Origin: an uncultured beta proteobacterium
GTDB lineage: Bacteria > Pseudomonadota > Gammaproteobacteria > Burkholderiales > SG8-39
Assembly (NCBI GenBank): GCA_902826155.1
Contig: CADEDU010000003.1
Location: 170,474-190,511, forward strand
Direction of reading: 5' to 3'
DNA: 20,038 bases
In this document: positions 1 through 8,122 of the stretch, piece by piece
Layout of the letters: every line of letters starts with the position of its first letter
How positions within the stretch are numbered: the stretch's first letter is position 1
Position numbers and translations under genes: made by a program
The notes under the pieces: model-generated
The model's database searches: none
What the model saw: the letters and a program-made list of their open reading frames with translations, nothing else
Told to the model about the DNA's origin: nothing

Positions 1-938
1 ACCGGCTCGGCACCAAACGTGGCAAGGCGCTCGCGCACATCGGGCAACGCGAGAATGCGCGTCATCTCCGTTGAGATCTTCGCGCGGATTTCCATCGGCG
101 TTCCCGCCGGGGCGTACATGCCGAACCAGTCGTCACCCTCGTAGCCTTTCACGCCTGCCTCGGCGAGGCTCGGCACGCCCGGCATGAAGCGCGCACCGGC
201 CGGCGAGGTGGTGACCATGATCTGCAGCTTGCCGGCCTTCGCGAGCGGAATCGCATTCGGACCCGGCGCGAACGAATACAGCACGCGACCGGTCATGGCG
301 CTGTTGACCGCATCGGGCGTGCCTTTGAAGGCGACGTGCTCGGCCTTGATCCCCGACAGATGCGCCACCGCCGCCGCGTGCATGTGCGCGGTGCTGCCCA
401 CGCCCGCCGAGCCGTAGAAGATGCCTTCGGGTTTCGACTTGGCGAACGCGATCAGATCCTGCAGCGTCTTGAAGCCATGGTTCGGATCGACCACCATGAA
501 GCTCGGCGATCGCGCCATCTGCCCCACACCAGCAAAGTCTTTGATCGCGTCATACGGCACGGAGCGATCGATCGCCGAGCGCACCGCGAACGCACTGGCG
601 ACCGCGAGCAGCGTGCGTCCATCGGGTTTTTGCTGCGCGACGTAATGCGAGCCCGTCACCCCGCCCGCGCCGAGGCGATTCTCGACCAGCACACTTACCT
701 TCCACGCTTCGGTGAGATGTTGCGCCACAACACGTGCGACGACATCGGTGCCGCCACCCGCCTGGTACGGAACGATGATGCGGACGGTGTCTGAGGGATA
801 GGTTGGTTGAGCGTGTGCTGGGGATTGCGCGAGCAGGAGCGCAATGAGCACGGCGCAGAGTTCGACCACGCGGCGAACGTGCGAGGTAGCGCGCATCGCA
901 GCACAGCGAATTGCATGGTCGGTCTTCGGTGTTTTCAT
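1..938 (-). CDS. Bug/TctC-family tripartite tricarboxylate transporter substrate-binding receptor (3' end cut by window edge)
   Basis: Periplasmic receptor that captures small carboxylate-type ligands. Translation from 938 gives about 312 residues still open at the window edge. The N-terminus has an Arg-rich segment, a hydrophobic stretch and a likely cleavage after AHA (residue 43). The mature part begins with the family pattern YPSDTVRIIVPYQAGGGTD (ligand loop intact, residues 47-65), then NRLGAGG, and near the end LPDVRERLATFGAEP. Only the last few codons are missing. The ATG at 938 is preceded by GAGGA at a good distance. An internal ATG at 896 would also give a clean signal peptide. No TctA or TctB membrane subunit is in view, so the receptor is an orphan as far as can be seen. 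It is divergent from the toxin-antitoxin pair. The ligand cannot be told from sequence. Confidence 0.93.
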   Translation of the reverse strand, partial: MKTPKTDHAIRCAAMRATSHVRRVVELCAVLIALLLAQSPAHAQPTYPSDTVRIIVPYQAGGGTDVVARVVAQHLTEAWKVSVLVENRLGAGGVTGSHYVAQQKPDGRTLLAVASAFAVRSAIDRSVPYDAIKDFAGVGQMARSPSFMVVDPNHGFKTLQDLIAFAKSKPEGIFYGSAGVGSTAHMHAAAVAHLSGIKAEHVAFKGTPDAVNSAMTGRVLYSFAPGPNAIPLAKAGKLQIMVTTSPAGARFMPGVPSLAEAGVKGYEGDDWFGMYAPAGTPMEIRAKISTEMTRILALPDVRERLATFGAEP

Positions 939-1023
939 CGGATCCTCGACAATTCCCTGATGGGCCTTGGCTAAACTAGCTAAGTGGGATGGTAGCATCT
1001 TCAATTCAGCCCCCGAGAGCAAC

Positions 1024-1284
1024 ATGGCCACGCAAGTCAACATGCTGGAAGCGAAGAGTCAGCTGTCGCGGCTGGTCAAGGCCGCCATCGCCGGCGAGGA
1101 CGTCGTCATCGCAAGCAATGGGGTTCCGATGGTACGCATCGTCCCGGTCAGAGCGCGAACCAAAACGCGCAAGCCCGGCGCGTGGACGCGGCTTCCGGCG
1201 GCACCCCCGGACTGGGATGCCGCCGCAACCAATCGCCAGATCGCCGATGAGCTCGCCGGCGTTCTGCGCAAGCGCGCACGATGA
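1024..1284 (+). CDS. Phd/YefM-type antitoxin of a type II toxin-antitoxin pair
   Basis: Small protein of 86 residues. It begins with MATQVNMLEAKSQLSRLVK and continues with AIAGEDVVIASNGVPMVRIVP, the standard N-terminal fold of Phd/prevent-host-death antitoxins, which binds DNA as a dimer. The C-terminal 40 residues are Arg- and Ala-rich and would wrap around the toxin. I chose 1024 rather than the in-frame ATG at 967, because the extra 19 residues do not belong to the family and the Phd fold begins at this Met. A weak GAGAG lies upstream. The stop overlaps the toxin start by four bases (ATGA), so the two are translationally coupled. In the family the antitoxin, alone or with toxin, represses its own promoter. 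That would lie in the 85-bp region shared with the divergent receptor gene. Confidence 0.9.
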   Translation: MATQVNMLEAKSQLSRLVKAAIAGEDVVIASNGVPMVRIVPVRARTKTRKPGAWTRLPAAPPDWDAAATNRQIADELAGVLRKRAR

Positions 1285-1673
1285 CCACCTACCTGCTCGA
1301 CACGCACATCATCTATCGATGGATGCGCGACGACAGGCGGCTTGGGCGTCATCTGCGCGGCCTGCTCGCGCGTGCCGATTGCGTGGTAAGCGTCGCCAGC
1401 GTTTGGGAGATGTTGATCAAGAACGCCCGAGGCAAGCTGCCGCTGCCCAAGGAACCCATCCACGAAGCGATCGAGGCTCAGGGTTTTCGCGTGCTCGCGA
1501 TCACCGCACGGCACGTCGAGGAAACACGTCGCTTCGAGCGAACGATTGCCGATCCTTTCGATCGACTCCTCGTCGCGGTCGCGTCGGCAGAGAACATGCT
1601 GGTGCTGACGCAAGACGAGCCGATGCTCGATCTTGCCAGGCGGGCGAGGCTTCCTGTCGCGAGACCGGGGTAG
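1281..1673 (+). CDS. PIN-domain toxin (VapC-like ribonuclease)
   Basis: A 130-residue PIN-domain protein, the toxic partner of the preceding Phd antitoxin. PIN toxins are Mg2+-dependent RNases. The acidic residues expected at the active site are visible: D7 in LLDTHIIYRWM, E43 in SVASVWEMLIK, D94 in ADPFDRLLVA and D112 in LTQDEPMLD. The LLDTH...W and DPFDRLL patterns place it with the VapC group that pairs with Phd-type antitoxins. The gene starts inside the antitoxin stop (ATGA). Length is normal for the family and no catalytic residue is lost, so the module looks intact. The RNA target cannot be predicted. Confidence 0.92.
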   Translation: MTTYLLDTHIIYRWMRDDRRLGRHLRGLLARADCVVSVASVWEMLIKNARGKLPLPKEPIHEAIEAQGFRVLAITARHVEETRRFERTIADPFDRLLVAVASAENMLVLTQDEPMLDLARRARLPVARPG

Positions 1674-1790
1674 CTCCGGGGAGAAGCTGAGAAGATTGGT
1701 CCCGCTCGGCGCGCGCTGGTACGCGGCCGCGGGCACGTAGCGAACCGCGCGGTCGAATCACGCGCATCTGATCAACAGGAGTGTCCATCC

Positions 1791-2663
1791 ATGAAAATCG
1801 TCGTCACCGGCGGCAGCGGCAAGGTCGGCCGACAGGCCGTGCGTGAGCTGCTCGAGCACGGGCATCAGGTGCTCAATGTAGACCTCGTACCAAGCGCGGA
1901 GCCGCTGTGCCACTTCGTCAAAGTGGATCTCAACGACATGGGACAGACCGTCGATGCGCTGCGCCGTGCGGCGGGCACGGTCGAGCGCCGCCGGCCGTTC
2001 GAGACCGCCGATGCGGTGGTGCATCTTGCGGGCATTCCGGCTCCGGGCCTGGCGCCCGACGCGACGACGTTTCAGAACAACCTGATGACCACGTACAACG
2101 TGTTCAGCGCAGCGACGTTGCTCGGGCTGAAACGCGTGGTGTGGGCCTCCAGCGAGACGATCTTCGGGTTGCCGCTCACGCGCGTGCCGCCCGCATTCGC
2201 GCCGATCACCGAGGAGCACCCGGATCTACCAGAGAACAGCTACGCGCTCGCCAAAGTGCTCGCCGAGGAAATGGCGCGGCAGACGCATCGCTGGAATCCG
2301 GGCACCTCGTTCATCGGCTTTCGCATCTCGAACGTCATCGACCCGAGTGAATATGCGATGTTCGCGGGCTGGCAGAACGACCCGAACATCCGCAAGTGGA
2401 ATCTGTGGAGCTACGTCGACAGTCGCGATGTCGGCAAGGCCTGCCGGCTTGCAGTCGAAGCGCCGTTCCAGGGCGCGGATCACTGCATCATCGCGGCGGC
2501 GGATACCGTCATGACCCGACCTTCGGCCGCGCTGATGGCCGAGTGTTTTCCGAAGGTGCCGATCCAACGGAAGCTGGGCGAGTTCGAATCGCTGCAATCG
2601 AGCGACAAGGCGAAGCGCCTGATCGGCTATGTGCCGCAGTATTCGTGGCGGACGCAGCGGTAA
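1791..2663 (+). CDS. NAD(P)-dependent epimerase/dehydratase (extended SDR)
   Basis: Cytosolic 290-residue extended short-chain dehydrogenase/reductase. The Rossmann motif TGGSGKVG (residues 6-13) binds NAD(P). The catalytic region has WASSE (118-122) and the YxxxK pair Y151/K155 in NSYALAKVLAEE. The C-terminal half, with WSYVDSRDVGKACRLA, is the substrate-binding part typical of sugar-nucleotide or uronate-type enzymes. An AGGAG at 1777-1781 sits nine bases before the ATG. The gene stands alone on its strand between the toxin gene and the convergent lipoprotein gene, whose stop is only 18 bp away. The substrate cannot be decided: nucleotide-sugar epimerase, uronate dehydrogenase or another sugar-acid enzyme are all possible. 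Confidence 0.9.
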   Translation: MKIVVTGGSGKVGRQAVRELLEHGHQVLNVDLVPSAEPLCHFVKVDLNDMGQTVDALRRAAGTVERRRPFETADAVVHLAGIPAPGLAPDATTFQNNLMTTYNVFSAATLLGLKRVVWASSETIFGLPLTRVPPAFAPITEEHPDLPENSYALAKVLAEEMARQTHRWNPGTSFIGFRISNVIDPSEYAMFAGWQNDPNIRKWNLWSYVDSRDVGKACRLAVEAPFQGADHCIIAAADTVMTRPSAALMAECFPKVPIQRKLGEFESLQSSDKAKRLIGYVPQYSWRTQR

Positions 2664-2681
2664 CCATCGACCACTCCGGCC

Positions 2682-3701
2682 CTATCTGCAACGCGCACTG
2701 CGCGGAGGGCCAAGCGCCTCGACGGTCGCACGCAGCAGCGCCTCGACACGCGCGTCGCGGTCCGGCAGATCGAGGAAATGATCGGTACCGGGCAGAAGAA
2801 GATTGACGGCACCGTCGATGACGGCGTCGGCAAGCAACGTGATGCCGTCGTTGGGGCCGAATCGCGAGAGGTACACGTACCCTGCGCGCGCTGTGAGTCC
2901 GACCTCGGCATTGAGCGGTGCCGCTTGCAGGCTGACCACGAACAGGCCCCGCGGCAGCGTGTCGGGCGCCGCGCGCCTCGTAGTGGTCGTGATGCTTTCA
3001 ACCTCCTCTTCCGTCCCACCCGTCAAGGCGAGCAGCCGCGGCAGCACGACTCGTCCAGCCTGGGTCGTCAATGTATCGGCAAGCGGCGTGCCCCCGAGCA
3101 GCCCATTGATGTTGATCCATGCCGCGACGTTCGGGCGCGCACGCGAGCGATCCGCATTCACCGTAGCAAGCGCGAGCGCAGTCTCGGCGCTGCCCTTGCT
3201 CACGCTGAGCACGATCGTCGGCATGTCGGCCGGCCCGCTGCGCAAGCGGCTTTCGATCTGCGCGGCATTGGCCTCGACCACACCGTCTTCCTGAGTGTTG
3301 ACCCGTTCGTGCGTCATCCCGATCGCGGCGGCGCGCGCATTGATCGTGGCGAGATCGCCACCATGCTCGGGCCGCGATGCATAGCGCCAACCCGGGATGA
3401 GCAGCAGCCGATAGCACGACATCCCTCTTGGTACCGCCGCACCCCGCTCCACGGCTTGCAACGCACGCGCGTAGCGCTCAGCGAAGCGCTGGGTCGGCGG
3501 ATGCTCGGCTGCCATGCGGCGGAATTGTCGAGTCGCCGTGTCGACCGAGGTACGGCGCGTGAGCTCGCGCCAAGCCTCGACGTCCTCGAGCCGGGTGGGA
3601 ACCGGGCCGGTGTACGGCCCTTCGTCGGGCGCACCAGCGCAGCCCGCGACAGCGATGCAGAGCACCAGCAGTGCAAGAGCGTGGAACGCTATGCGAGACA
3701 T
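2682..3701 (-). CDS. alpha/beta-hydrolase fold lipoprotein
   Basis: A 339-residue protein. The start at 3701 gives a lipoprotein signal, MSRIAFHALALLVLCIAVAGC, with lipobox VAGC and the lipidated Cys at 21. I therefore reject the upstream ATG at 3773. The body looks like a serine hydrolase: LLLIPGW (about 99-105) as the oxyanion segment, a nucleophile elbow TIVLSVSKGS with Ser near 168 (Ser replaces the usual first Gly of GxSxG), a candidate Asp in FGPNDGI, and a C-terminal His in LPGTDHFLDLPD. I infer an envelope-anchored esterase or lipase-like enzyme. It is the last gene of the operon with DUF1330, Bug receptor and cupin, which suggests that it prepares or modifies the imported substrate. 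The substrate is unknown. Confidence 0.82.
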   Translation of the reverse strand: MSRIAFHALALLVLCIAVAGCAGAPDEGPYTGPVPTRLEDVEAWRELTRRTSVDTATRQFRRMAAEHPPTQRFAERYARALQAVERGAAVPRGMSCYRLLLIPGWRYASRPEHGGDLATINARAAAIGMTHERVNTQEDGVVEANAAQIESRLRSGPADMPTIVLSVSKGSAETALALATVNADRSRARPNVAAWININGLLGGTPLADTLTTQAGRVVLPRLLALTGGTEEEVESITTTTRRAAPDTLPRGLFVVSLQAAPLNAEVGLTARAGYVYLSRFGPNDGITLLADAVIDGAVNLLLPGTDHFLDLPDRDARVEALLRATVEALGPPRSARCR

Positions 3702-3791
3702 CGAGTGGCACCTTCGCAAAAAGAGTTGGTTCGGCGCGTGGTCGCTACGCGATTCGCCCACGCTGTCGCTCATGGCTGCGGTTTCCTCCGC

Positions 3792-4316
3792 TCAGCCTTT
3801 CGGCATCGGCTGCAACTTTCCGCCGAAATTGTCGAGCATGTCGCCGAGCACCTTGTCGCCCACACGCACCGGCCGCGCATCGATCAGGACGAACAGGAAC
3901 TTCACCGGATCGGGCCCCGTGGCCACCCAGGCGTGATTCGTCCCGCGCTGGATCACCACGTCGCCGGCCCTGAGTTGGCGAACGGTTTCACCGCCATCGA
4001 GCAGCATGTCGCACTGTCCGGCGAGCACCACGGCGTAATCGAGCGTTTCGGTTCGGTGCATGTACTGCGCGGGCGTTGCCGTCGCGCCGGGTTGCATTTC
4101 TCCGATCCGCATCAGCACCCGTGAGCCCTTCGGACCCGGCGCACCGTTGTTGTCCTGATCCTCGTCGTTGTTGACGGGCAACTGCGCCGTACACCACACC
4201 GTCAACGCCTGATACCCAGGGAGGCGTTCCGCGCTCGTGAGGACCTCATCGCGTTTGACGATCGCGAGGCCCTGGTCGTCGTGGCCGGTCACGACCCGTC
4301 GAAAATTGAATGCCAT
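3792..4316 (-). CDS. cupin-domain protein
   Basis: A 174-residue single-domain cupin. The barrel core is visible from about residue 70 to 145. Motif 1 holds H87, E90 and possibly D93 (MHRTETLDYAVVLAGQ), and motif 2 holds GDVVIQRGTNHAW with H128. These are the usual metal ligands, although the HxH pair of motif 1 is reduced to a single His. A GGAGG lies just before the ATG at 4316. It sits 24 bp after the Bug receptor gene and 90 bp before the lipoprotein gene, in one operon. Related cupins are often annotated as dioxygenase-like or sugar-isomerase-like, but nothing here fixes the reaction. Confidence 0.87.
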   Translation of the reverse strand: MAFNFRRVVTGHDDQGLAIVKRDEVLTSAERLPGYQALTVWCTAQLPVNNDEDQDNNGAPGPKGSRVLMRIGEMQPGATATPAQYMHRTETLDYAVVLAGQCDMLLDGGETVRQLRAGDVVIQRGTNHAWVATGPDPVKFLFVLIDARPVRVGDKVLGDMLDNFGGKLQPMPKG

Positions 4317-4340
4317 CGATGCCTCCGCTTCCGTGCCCGG

Positions 4341-5303
4341 TCAGGGCGCCTTGGCACCGGAGACCTGAACGACCTTCGCCCATTTCTCGATGTCCTGCTT
4401 GAGGAACACACCGAATTCCTCCGGCGTGTTGCCAACGGGTACGGCGCCTTGGGCGGCATAGGCCGCTCGCACTTCGGGTCGCTTGAGAAACGACGTGATC
4501 TCCGCTTGCAGGCGCTGGGTCACGCCTGAAGGCGTGCCGGTCGGCGCCAGGAATCCGATCCACCCCTCTCCGTCATAGCCCGCGAGGCCGGCTTCGCTGA
4601 CGGTCGGCGTCTCGGGAAGCGCGTCGGAGCGCCGTTGCCCGGCGACCGCGACAGCGCGCACCTTGCCCGTCTTGATGTGCGGAAGTATGGAGTTCACCCC
4701 ATCGAGGATGACTTCCACCTGGCCGCCCAGCACATCGAGTCGGGCGTTCGCGCTCGACTTGTACGGCACGTGCACGATGTCGATGCCTGCCATCGACTTG
4801 AACAGCTCCATCGGCAATTGATAGACCGGTGCAGAGGAGGCGTAGCTGAGCTTCCCCGGCCGCGCTTTGGCGAGCGCGATCAACTCTTTCACGCTGGTCG
4901 CCGCAACCGAGGCGTGCACGGCGATGACCATCTCCAGCTTCGCCAGTTGAGTGATCGGAACGAAGTCGCGCATGAGCACGTACGGCCTGTCGGGCCTTAG
5001 CGTTTCGTTGATCGTATGGCTGTTGGTGATCATCAGAATCGTGTAGCCATCGCCGGGCGATCGCGCCGCGAGCTCTGTACCGATGATGGTCTGCCCGCCC
5101 GTGCGCGGATCGACGATGACCTGCTGACCGAGCGACTCGGACAGCGCGTGTGCCAACGGCCGAGCCAGGATGTCGCTCGCAAAAGGAAGAATCATCCTGA
5201 TCGGACGGTTCGGATACTCCTGCGTCTGCGCAACAATGGGTCGGCACACCGATGCAGCGAGCAGTACGAACAGGAAACTACGCACAACTTTGACCACGTC
5301 CAT
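4341..5303 (-). CDS. Bug/TctC-family substrate-binding receptor with shortened ligand loop
   Basis: A 320-residue exported receptor. The signal peptide ends near VAQ (residues 24-26), and the mature part starts with EYPNRPIRMILPF. The rest is typical of Bug proteins: DGYTILMITNSHTIN, RPGKLSYASSAP, IVHVPYKSSANARLDVLGG, LPETPTVSEAG and a C-terminal RPEVRAAYAAQGAVP. The odd point is the first ligand loop. Where the other two receptors in the window read PYQAGGGTD and PSAAGAGGD, this one reads PFASD (40-44), four residues shorter. The second loop is DPRTGGQ. The ATG at 5303 has GGAG eight bases upstream. It lies 32 bp downstream of the DUF1330 gene and is followed by the cupin. It probably binds a different type of ligand or none. 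Confidence 0.92.
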   Translation of the reverse strand: MDVVKVVRSFLFVLLAASVCRPIVAQTQEYPNRPIRMILPFASDILARPLAHALSESLGQQVIVDPRTGGQTIIGTELAARSPGDGYTILMITNSHTINETLRPDRPYVLMRDFVPITQLAKLEMVIAVHASVAATSVKELIALAKARPGKLSYASSAPVYQLPMELFKSMAGIDIVHVPYKSSANARLDVLGGQVEVILDGVNSILPHIKTGKVRAVAVAGQRRSDALPETPTVSEAGLAGYDGEGWIGFLAPTGTPSGVTQRLQAEITSFLKRPEVRAAYAAQGAVPVGNTPEEFGVFLKQDIEKWAKVVQVSGAKAP

Positions 5304-5335
5304 GTTGCGTGCTCCGTTAGGCCTGTCCGATGTGA

Positions 5336-5968
5336 TTACGCAGGCGCTGCAGGCTGGGGCGCCAGCCCCTCGCTGATCAACAGATCCCGCTCGGCTGCGC
5401 CTTCGAGGAATCGCAAAGACTGCTGATAGCCGGGCGACCGATAGCAATCGCGCGCCGCCTGGTAGCTCGGAAACTCCAACACGCTGCAGCGCGCGCGCAA
5501 CCTGCCCTCGACCAATTCCTGCCGGCCGCCGCGCACCAGGAATCGCCCGCCATATTCACGCACCGGCCCGTCCGATGCCTTGGCGTAGTCCTGAAACCGA
5601 TTCGGATCGATGACATCGGTGTGCACCATCCAATAGCCTCGCGGAGCATTCGTCGCCGCTGCGACTGCAGGTTCGTCAATGCCTTCAGCGATCACGAAAT
5701 CGCCGACCGAGTGCGGCTGTCGGAGCGGACGCGCGTGCGAGTACTCCGGCGAGCGATAGCAGCGCAGCGCTTCATCGTACGAGCTGAATTCTCGCAACAC
5801 GTACCGACTGCGCAGGCTGCCTTCGACTCGCTCAGAGGTGCCTGCGCGCGCGAGCAGCCGGCACGCGAACTTGCCGTGCGCGATCGCGGCCGCGGCCATG
5901 TAGGCCTTGTACGGCTCCGGATTGGTGACATCCAGATAGACGATCCAGTAGCCCTTGAGCGTGGTCAT
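5336..5968 (-). CDS. tandem DUF1330-domain protein
   Basis: A 210-residue protein made of two successive DUF1330 (dimeric alpha/beta-barrel, EthD/ABM-like) domains. Each has the family start GYWIVYLDVTNPEPYKAY or GYWMVHTDVIDPNRFQDY, a GGRFLVRGG-like strand, and an FxSYxxAxxCYRSPxY helix. Domain 1 is about residues 5-95 and domain 2 about 110-200. The two share many identities, so this looks like an internal duplication. The usual DUF1330 protein is a single domain of about 95 residues. AAGGAGAG lies upstream of the ATG at 5968. A much longer in-frame ORF upstream is rejected because it overlaps the divergent SnoaL-like gene. It is the first gene of the operon. DUF1330 has no firm biochemical role. 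Confidence 0.88.
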   Translation of the reverse strand: MTTLKGYWIVYLDVTNPEPYKAYMAAAAIAHGKFACRLLARAGTSERVEGSLRSRYVLREFSSYDEALRCYRSPEYSHARPLRQPHSVGDFVIAEGIDEPAVAAATNAPRGYWMVHTDVIDPNRFQDYAKASDGPVREYGGRFLVRGGRQELVEGRLRARCSVLEFPSYQAARDCYRSPGYQQSLRFLEGAAERDLLISEGLAPQPAAPA

Positions 5969-6223
5969 GTCCGATCTCTCCTTGATTTCGCGTTGGTTCG
6001 AGTATGAGCCGATCAGGAACGCTTGGGGGCGAGGAGATCGGTCTCGACGACGATGCGGTCGCGAGCACGGGGCGAGTGCCTTTGCTTGCGGGGGTGGTCC
6101 GCGCGGGTGGCGTATTGCCCCTGGACAATGGGATCGACGCGTCACCACTACTGCCGACGTAATCGACGTGCCGTGTGCGACTCGAAAAAAATGGCACTCC
6201 GATCCACAACCGGAGAAGCAAAA

Positions 6224-6601
6224 ATGGCACAGACGACGGAAACGCTGATTGACGACTATCTGAGCGCGTACTGCGAACCCGACTTGGCAACTCGGGCTGC
6301 GGCAGTGTCGCGTGTATGGGCCGAGGACGGGCGGTTGACCGATCCGCCGATGGAGGTCGCTGGCCACGAGTCCATCGTCGCGCTGACCGACGCATTGCTC
6401 GGGCAGTATCCGGCGTATCGATTCCGCCGCACAACCGCGGTCGACGCGCATCACGGTTTCGCACGGTACGGCTGGGCGTTGGTGGACACCAACGGAAAGC
6501 CCGCCATCGAAGGCTGCGACTTTGCCGAGATCGCTGACGACGGCCGGCTGCGTCGTGTGGTGGGCTTCTTTGGCCCCATGGCGCCGCTGGCGGCGGCCTG
6601 A
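6224..6601 (+). CDS. SnoaL/NTF2-like domain protein
   Basis: A 125-residue protein with a SnoaL-like (NTF2 fold) pattern: an N-terminal helix with LIDDYLSAYCEPD, RVWAEDGRLTDPPMEVAGHESI, then strands holding RFRRTTAVDAHHGFARYGWALVD and GCDFAEIADDGRLRRVVGFFGP. This fold covers small isomerases, cyclases, hydrolases and simple binding proteins. I chose the ATG at 6224 with GGAGA upstream over the in-frame ATG at 6191, since the fold starts shortly after 6224 and the ribosome site fits. It is followed 59 bp later by a small membrane protein gene on the same strand. The two may form an operon under the neighbouring XRE regulator. Confidence 0.8.
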   Translation: MAQTTETLIDDYLSAYCEPDLATRAAAVSRVWAEDGRLTDPPMEVAGHESIVALTDALLGQYPAYRFRRTTAVDAHHGFARYGWALVDTNGKPAIEGCDFAEIADDGRLRRVVGFFGPMAPLAAA

Positions 6602-6660
6602 CGGGCCCGCTTCTGACCCCGATTCGATGAACCCGGTTTCAATGCACACGGAGAATCCTC

Positions 6661-7098
6661 ATGCGCAACATCGTTCCCTCATCTTTGCTCAAGGCGGCGC
6701 TTTTCGCCGATGCGTTGGTCAGCGCGGCGGTGGCAGCTCTGCAACTACTTGGCGGCCAAGCCCTGGCCGCGTGGCTGAATTTGCCGTTGCCGCTACTAAC
6801 GGGAACCGGTGCGTTCCTAGTGATGTACGTCATCGTGCTGCTCGCACTGGCCCGCAGCGGGTCGGTGCCGTTGGCGCTGATCTGGATCGTGGTGCTGGGC
6901 AATGTGGGCTGGGCCATCGGCTGCGTGGCCTTGCCATTGCTCGGATTCATCTCGACCGGATCCTTGGGTACCGCCTTCGTAGGGATTCAGGCAATCGTGG
7001 TACTCGCTTTCGCCGCCTTGGAATACAAGGGGATGCGGGCTTCCGGCCTCAGTGAAGGCCAGCGCTTTGGCGTAGCGCAACACGCAGCCGAGCCTTGA
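6661..7098 (+). CDS. four-helix integral membrane protein of unknown function
   Basis: A 145-residue hydrophobic protein with four predicted transmembrane segments, about residues 11-31, 45-64, 70-92 and 101-120. It has a short polar N-terminus and a charged C-terminal tail (EYKGMRASGLSEGQRF). The layout resembles small DoxX-like or SPW-type membrane proteins, but I see no diagnostic motif and do not assign a family. CGGAG lies eight bases before the ATG. It follows the SnoaL-like gene and ends 137 bp before the convergent XRE regulator gene. Confidence 0.78.
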   Translation: MRNIVPSSLLKAALFADALVSAAVAALQLLGGQALAAWLNLPLPLLTGTGAFLVMYVIVLLALARSGSVPLALIWIVVLGNVGWAIGCVALPLLGFISTGSLGTAFVGIQAIVVLAFAALEYKGMRASGLSEGQRFGVAQHAAEP

Positions 7099-7235
7099 GG
7101 AAGGTGATCGGGAGCGGCAAGCCATGGTCTGCATCGCGGGCGCGCTGGGTCTGGTGGCGCCGCCCCGCGGCGCGCAGGCCACCGATCGCGCTGCGCAACT
7201 AAGGTCTACGAGGGTGCGTCGTGCGAGCCGGCCCG

Positions 7236-8075
7236 TCAATCGAGCGGGGATGATGCGGTCCGCATGAACTGCTCCGTCTGCGCATCGGCAGGGTAGAACA
7301 GCTCCACGCAGAGTTCCTCCAGCGTCACGTCCCGCGGCGTCCCAAAGGTCGTCAGAGTGGTGAACATCGACATCCGGCCGGCCGGCAGATCGAGCACGAA
7401 CGGCACCAGCAACGCCAAGTCAGACGTTGCCCCCCGGTGCTTCGAGCCCAGGGCTTGAACGTTCGGATAGTTCAGTACCTCCTGCTCCAGCGACACGAGT
7501 TCGCTATCCGAACTGTTGTACACGGCACGCTGAAGGGTGCTCAGCAAATATCCGGCCCACTCTTCGAAGTTGGCCGTCATGCGCGACAAGCCGTGTGGAT
7601 GCAGGCTGGCACGAAAGACATTCAAACGAGGCTCGTGAAGCGCGGCGGGCACCAGTTCGGTGAGCGCCTGCGCCGCGCTGTTGGCGAGCACGACGTTCCA
7701 CTGCCGGTCCAAAACGAGTCCAGGATATGGTTGGTGCAGGTCCAGCAAGCGCCGCAGCGCAGCCTGGACCGGTTGCATGGCCTGCGCCTGCAACGGCTGC
7801 TGCGAATACCTGGGTGCGTAGCCCGAACTGAGCAGCATGCGATTGCGCTCGCGCAGCGGCACCTCCAGCCGCGCGGCCAACATCATCAGCATCTCGGGGC
7901 TCGGGCGAGAGCGCCCCGTCTCGACGAAACTCAGGTGGCGCGGCGAGACGCCAACATCGAGTGCCAGCTCCATCTGGCTCAAGCGGCGCCGCACACGCCA
8001 ATCGCGCAGCAGCGTGCCCACTGAACTGCTCTTACCATCGACAACTGTCGCATCCGCCTGCATGACTGTTCTCAT
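7236..8075 (-). CDS. XRE-family regulator with MmyB-like ligand-binding domain
   Basis: A transcription factor of about 279 residues. An N-terminal helix-turn-helix reads GTLLRDWRVRRRLSQMELAL...VGVSPRHLSFVETGRSRPS (about residues 19-60). It is followed by MLMMLAARLEVPLRERNRMLLSSGYAP, and then the MmyB-like (PAS-type) domain from about residue 108, with PYPGLVLDRQWNVVLANSAA. The domain ends with GTPRDVTLEELCVELFYPADAQTE, as in the family. The start is uncertain: ATGs at 8063, 8075, 8095 and 8147 are in frame and none has a strong ribosome site. A perfect inverted repeat at 8123-8137 would lie upstream of the three later starts and is a likely autoregulatory operator. Such regulators often control adjacent small redox or SnoaL-like genes. 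Confidence 0.86.
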   Translation of the reverse strand: MRTVMQADATVVDGKSSSVGTLLRDWRVRRRLSQMELALDVGVSPRHLSFVETGRSRPSPEMLMMLAARLEVPLRERNRMLLSSGYAPRYSQQPLQAQAMQPVQAALRRLLDLHQPYPGLVLDRQWNVVLANSAAQALTELVPAALHEPRLNVFRASLHPHGLSRMTANFEEWAGYLLSTLQRAVYNSSDSELVSLEQEVLNYPNVQALGSKHRGATSDLALLVPFVLDLPAGRMSMFTTLTTFGTPRDVTLEELCVELFYPADAQTEQFMRTASSPLD

Positions 8076-8122
8076 AGCTATGCCGGAAGGCGTCATTGTG
8101 CGTCCCGCACTCGCGAGGTCGA

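Noticed and set aside
960..1000. Operator or promoter for the toxin-antitoxin pair in the AT-rich CTAAACTAGCTAAG stretch
   Set aside because: Symmetry is imperfect and no properly spaced -35/-10 pair is found. It is plausible by position only.
2664..2681. Terminator between the convergent SDR and lipoprotein genes
   Set aside because: Only 18 bases separate the stops and no stem with T-tract is present.
2778..4124. Long antisense ORF of 448 codons
   Set aside because: It overlaps the lipoprotein and cupin genes on the other strand, is rich in Arg/His as expected for a GC-rich shadow frame, and has no domain pattern.
5969..6649. Long in-frame extension of the DUF1330 gene
   Set aside because: It runs antisense through the SnoaL-like gene, shows no recognisable domain, and a good ribosome site exists at the internal ATG 5968.
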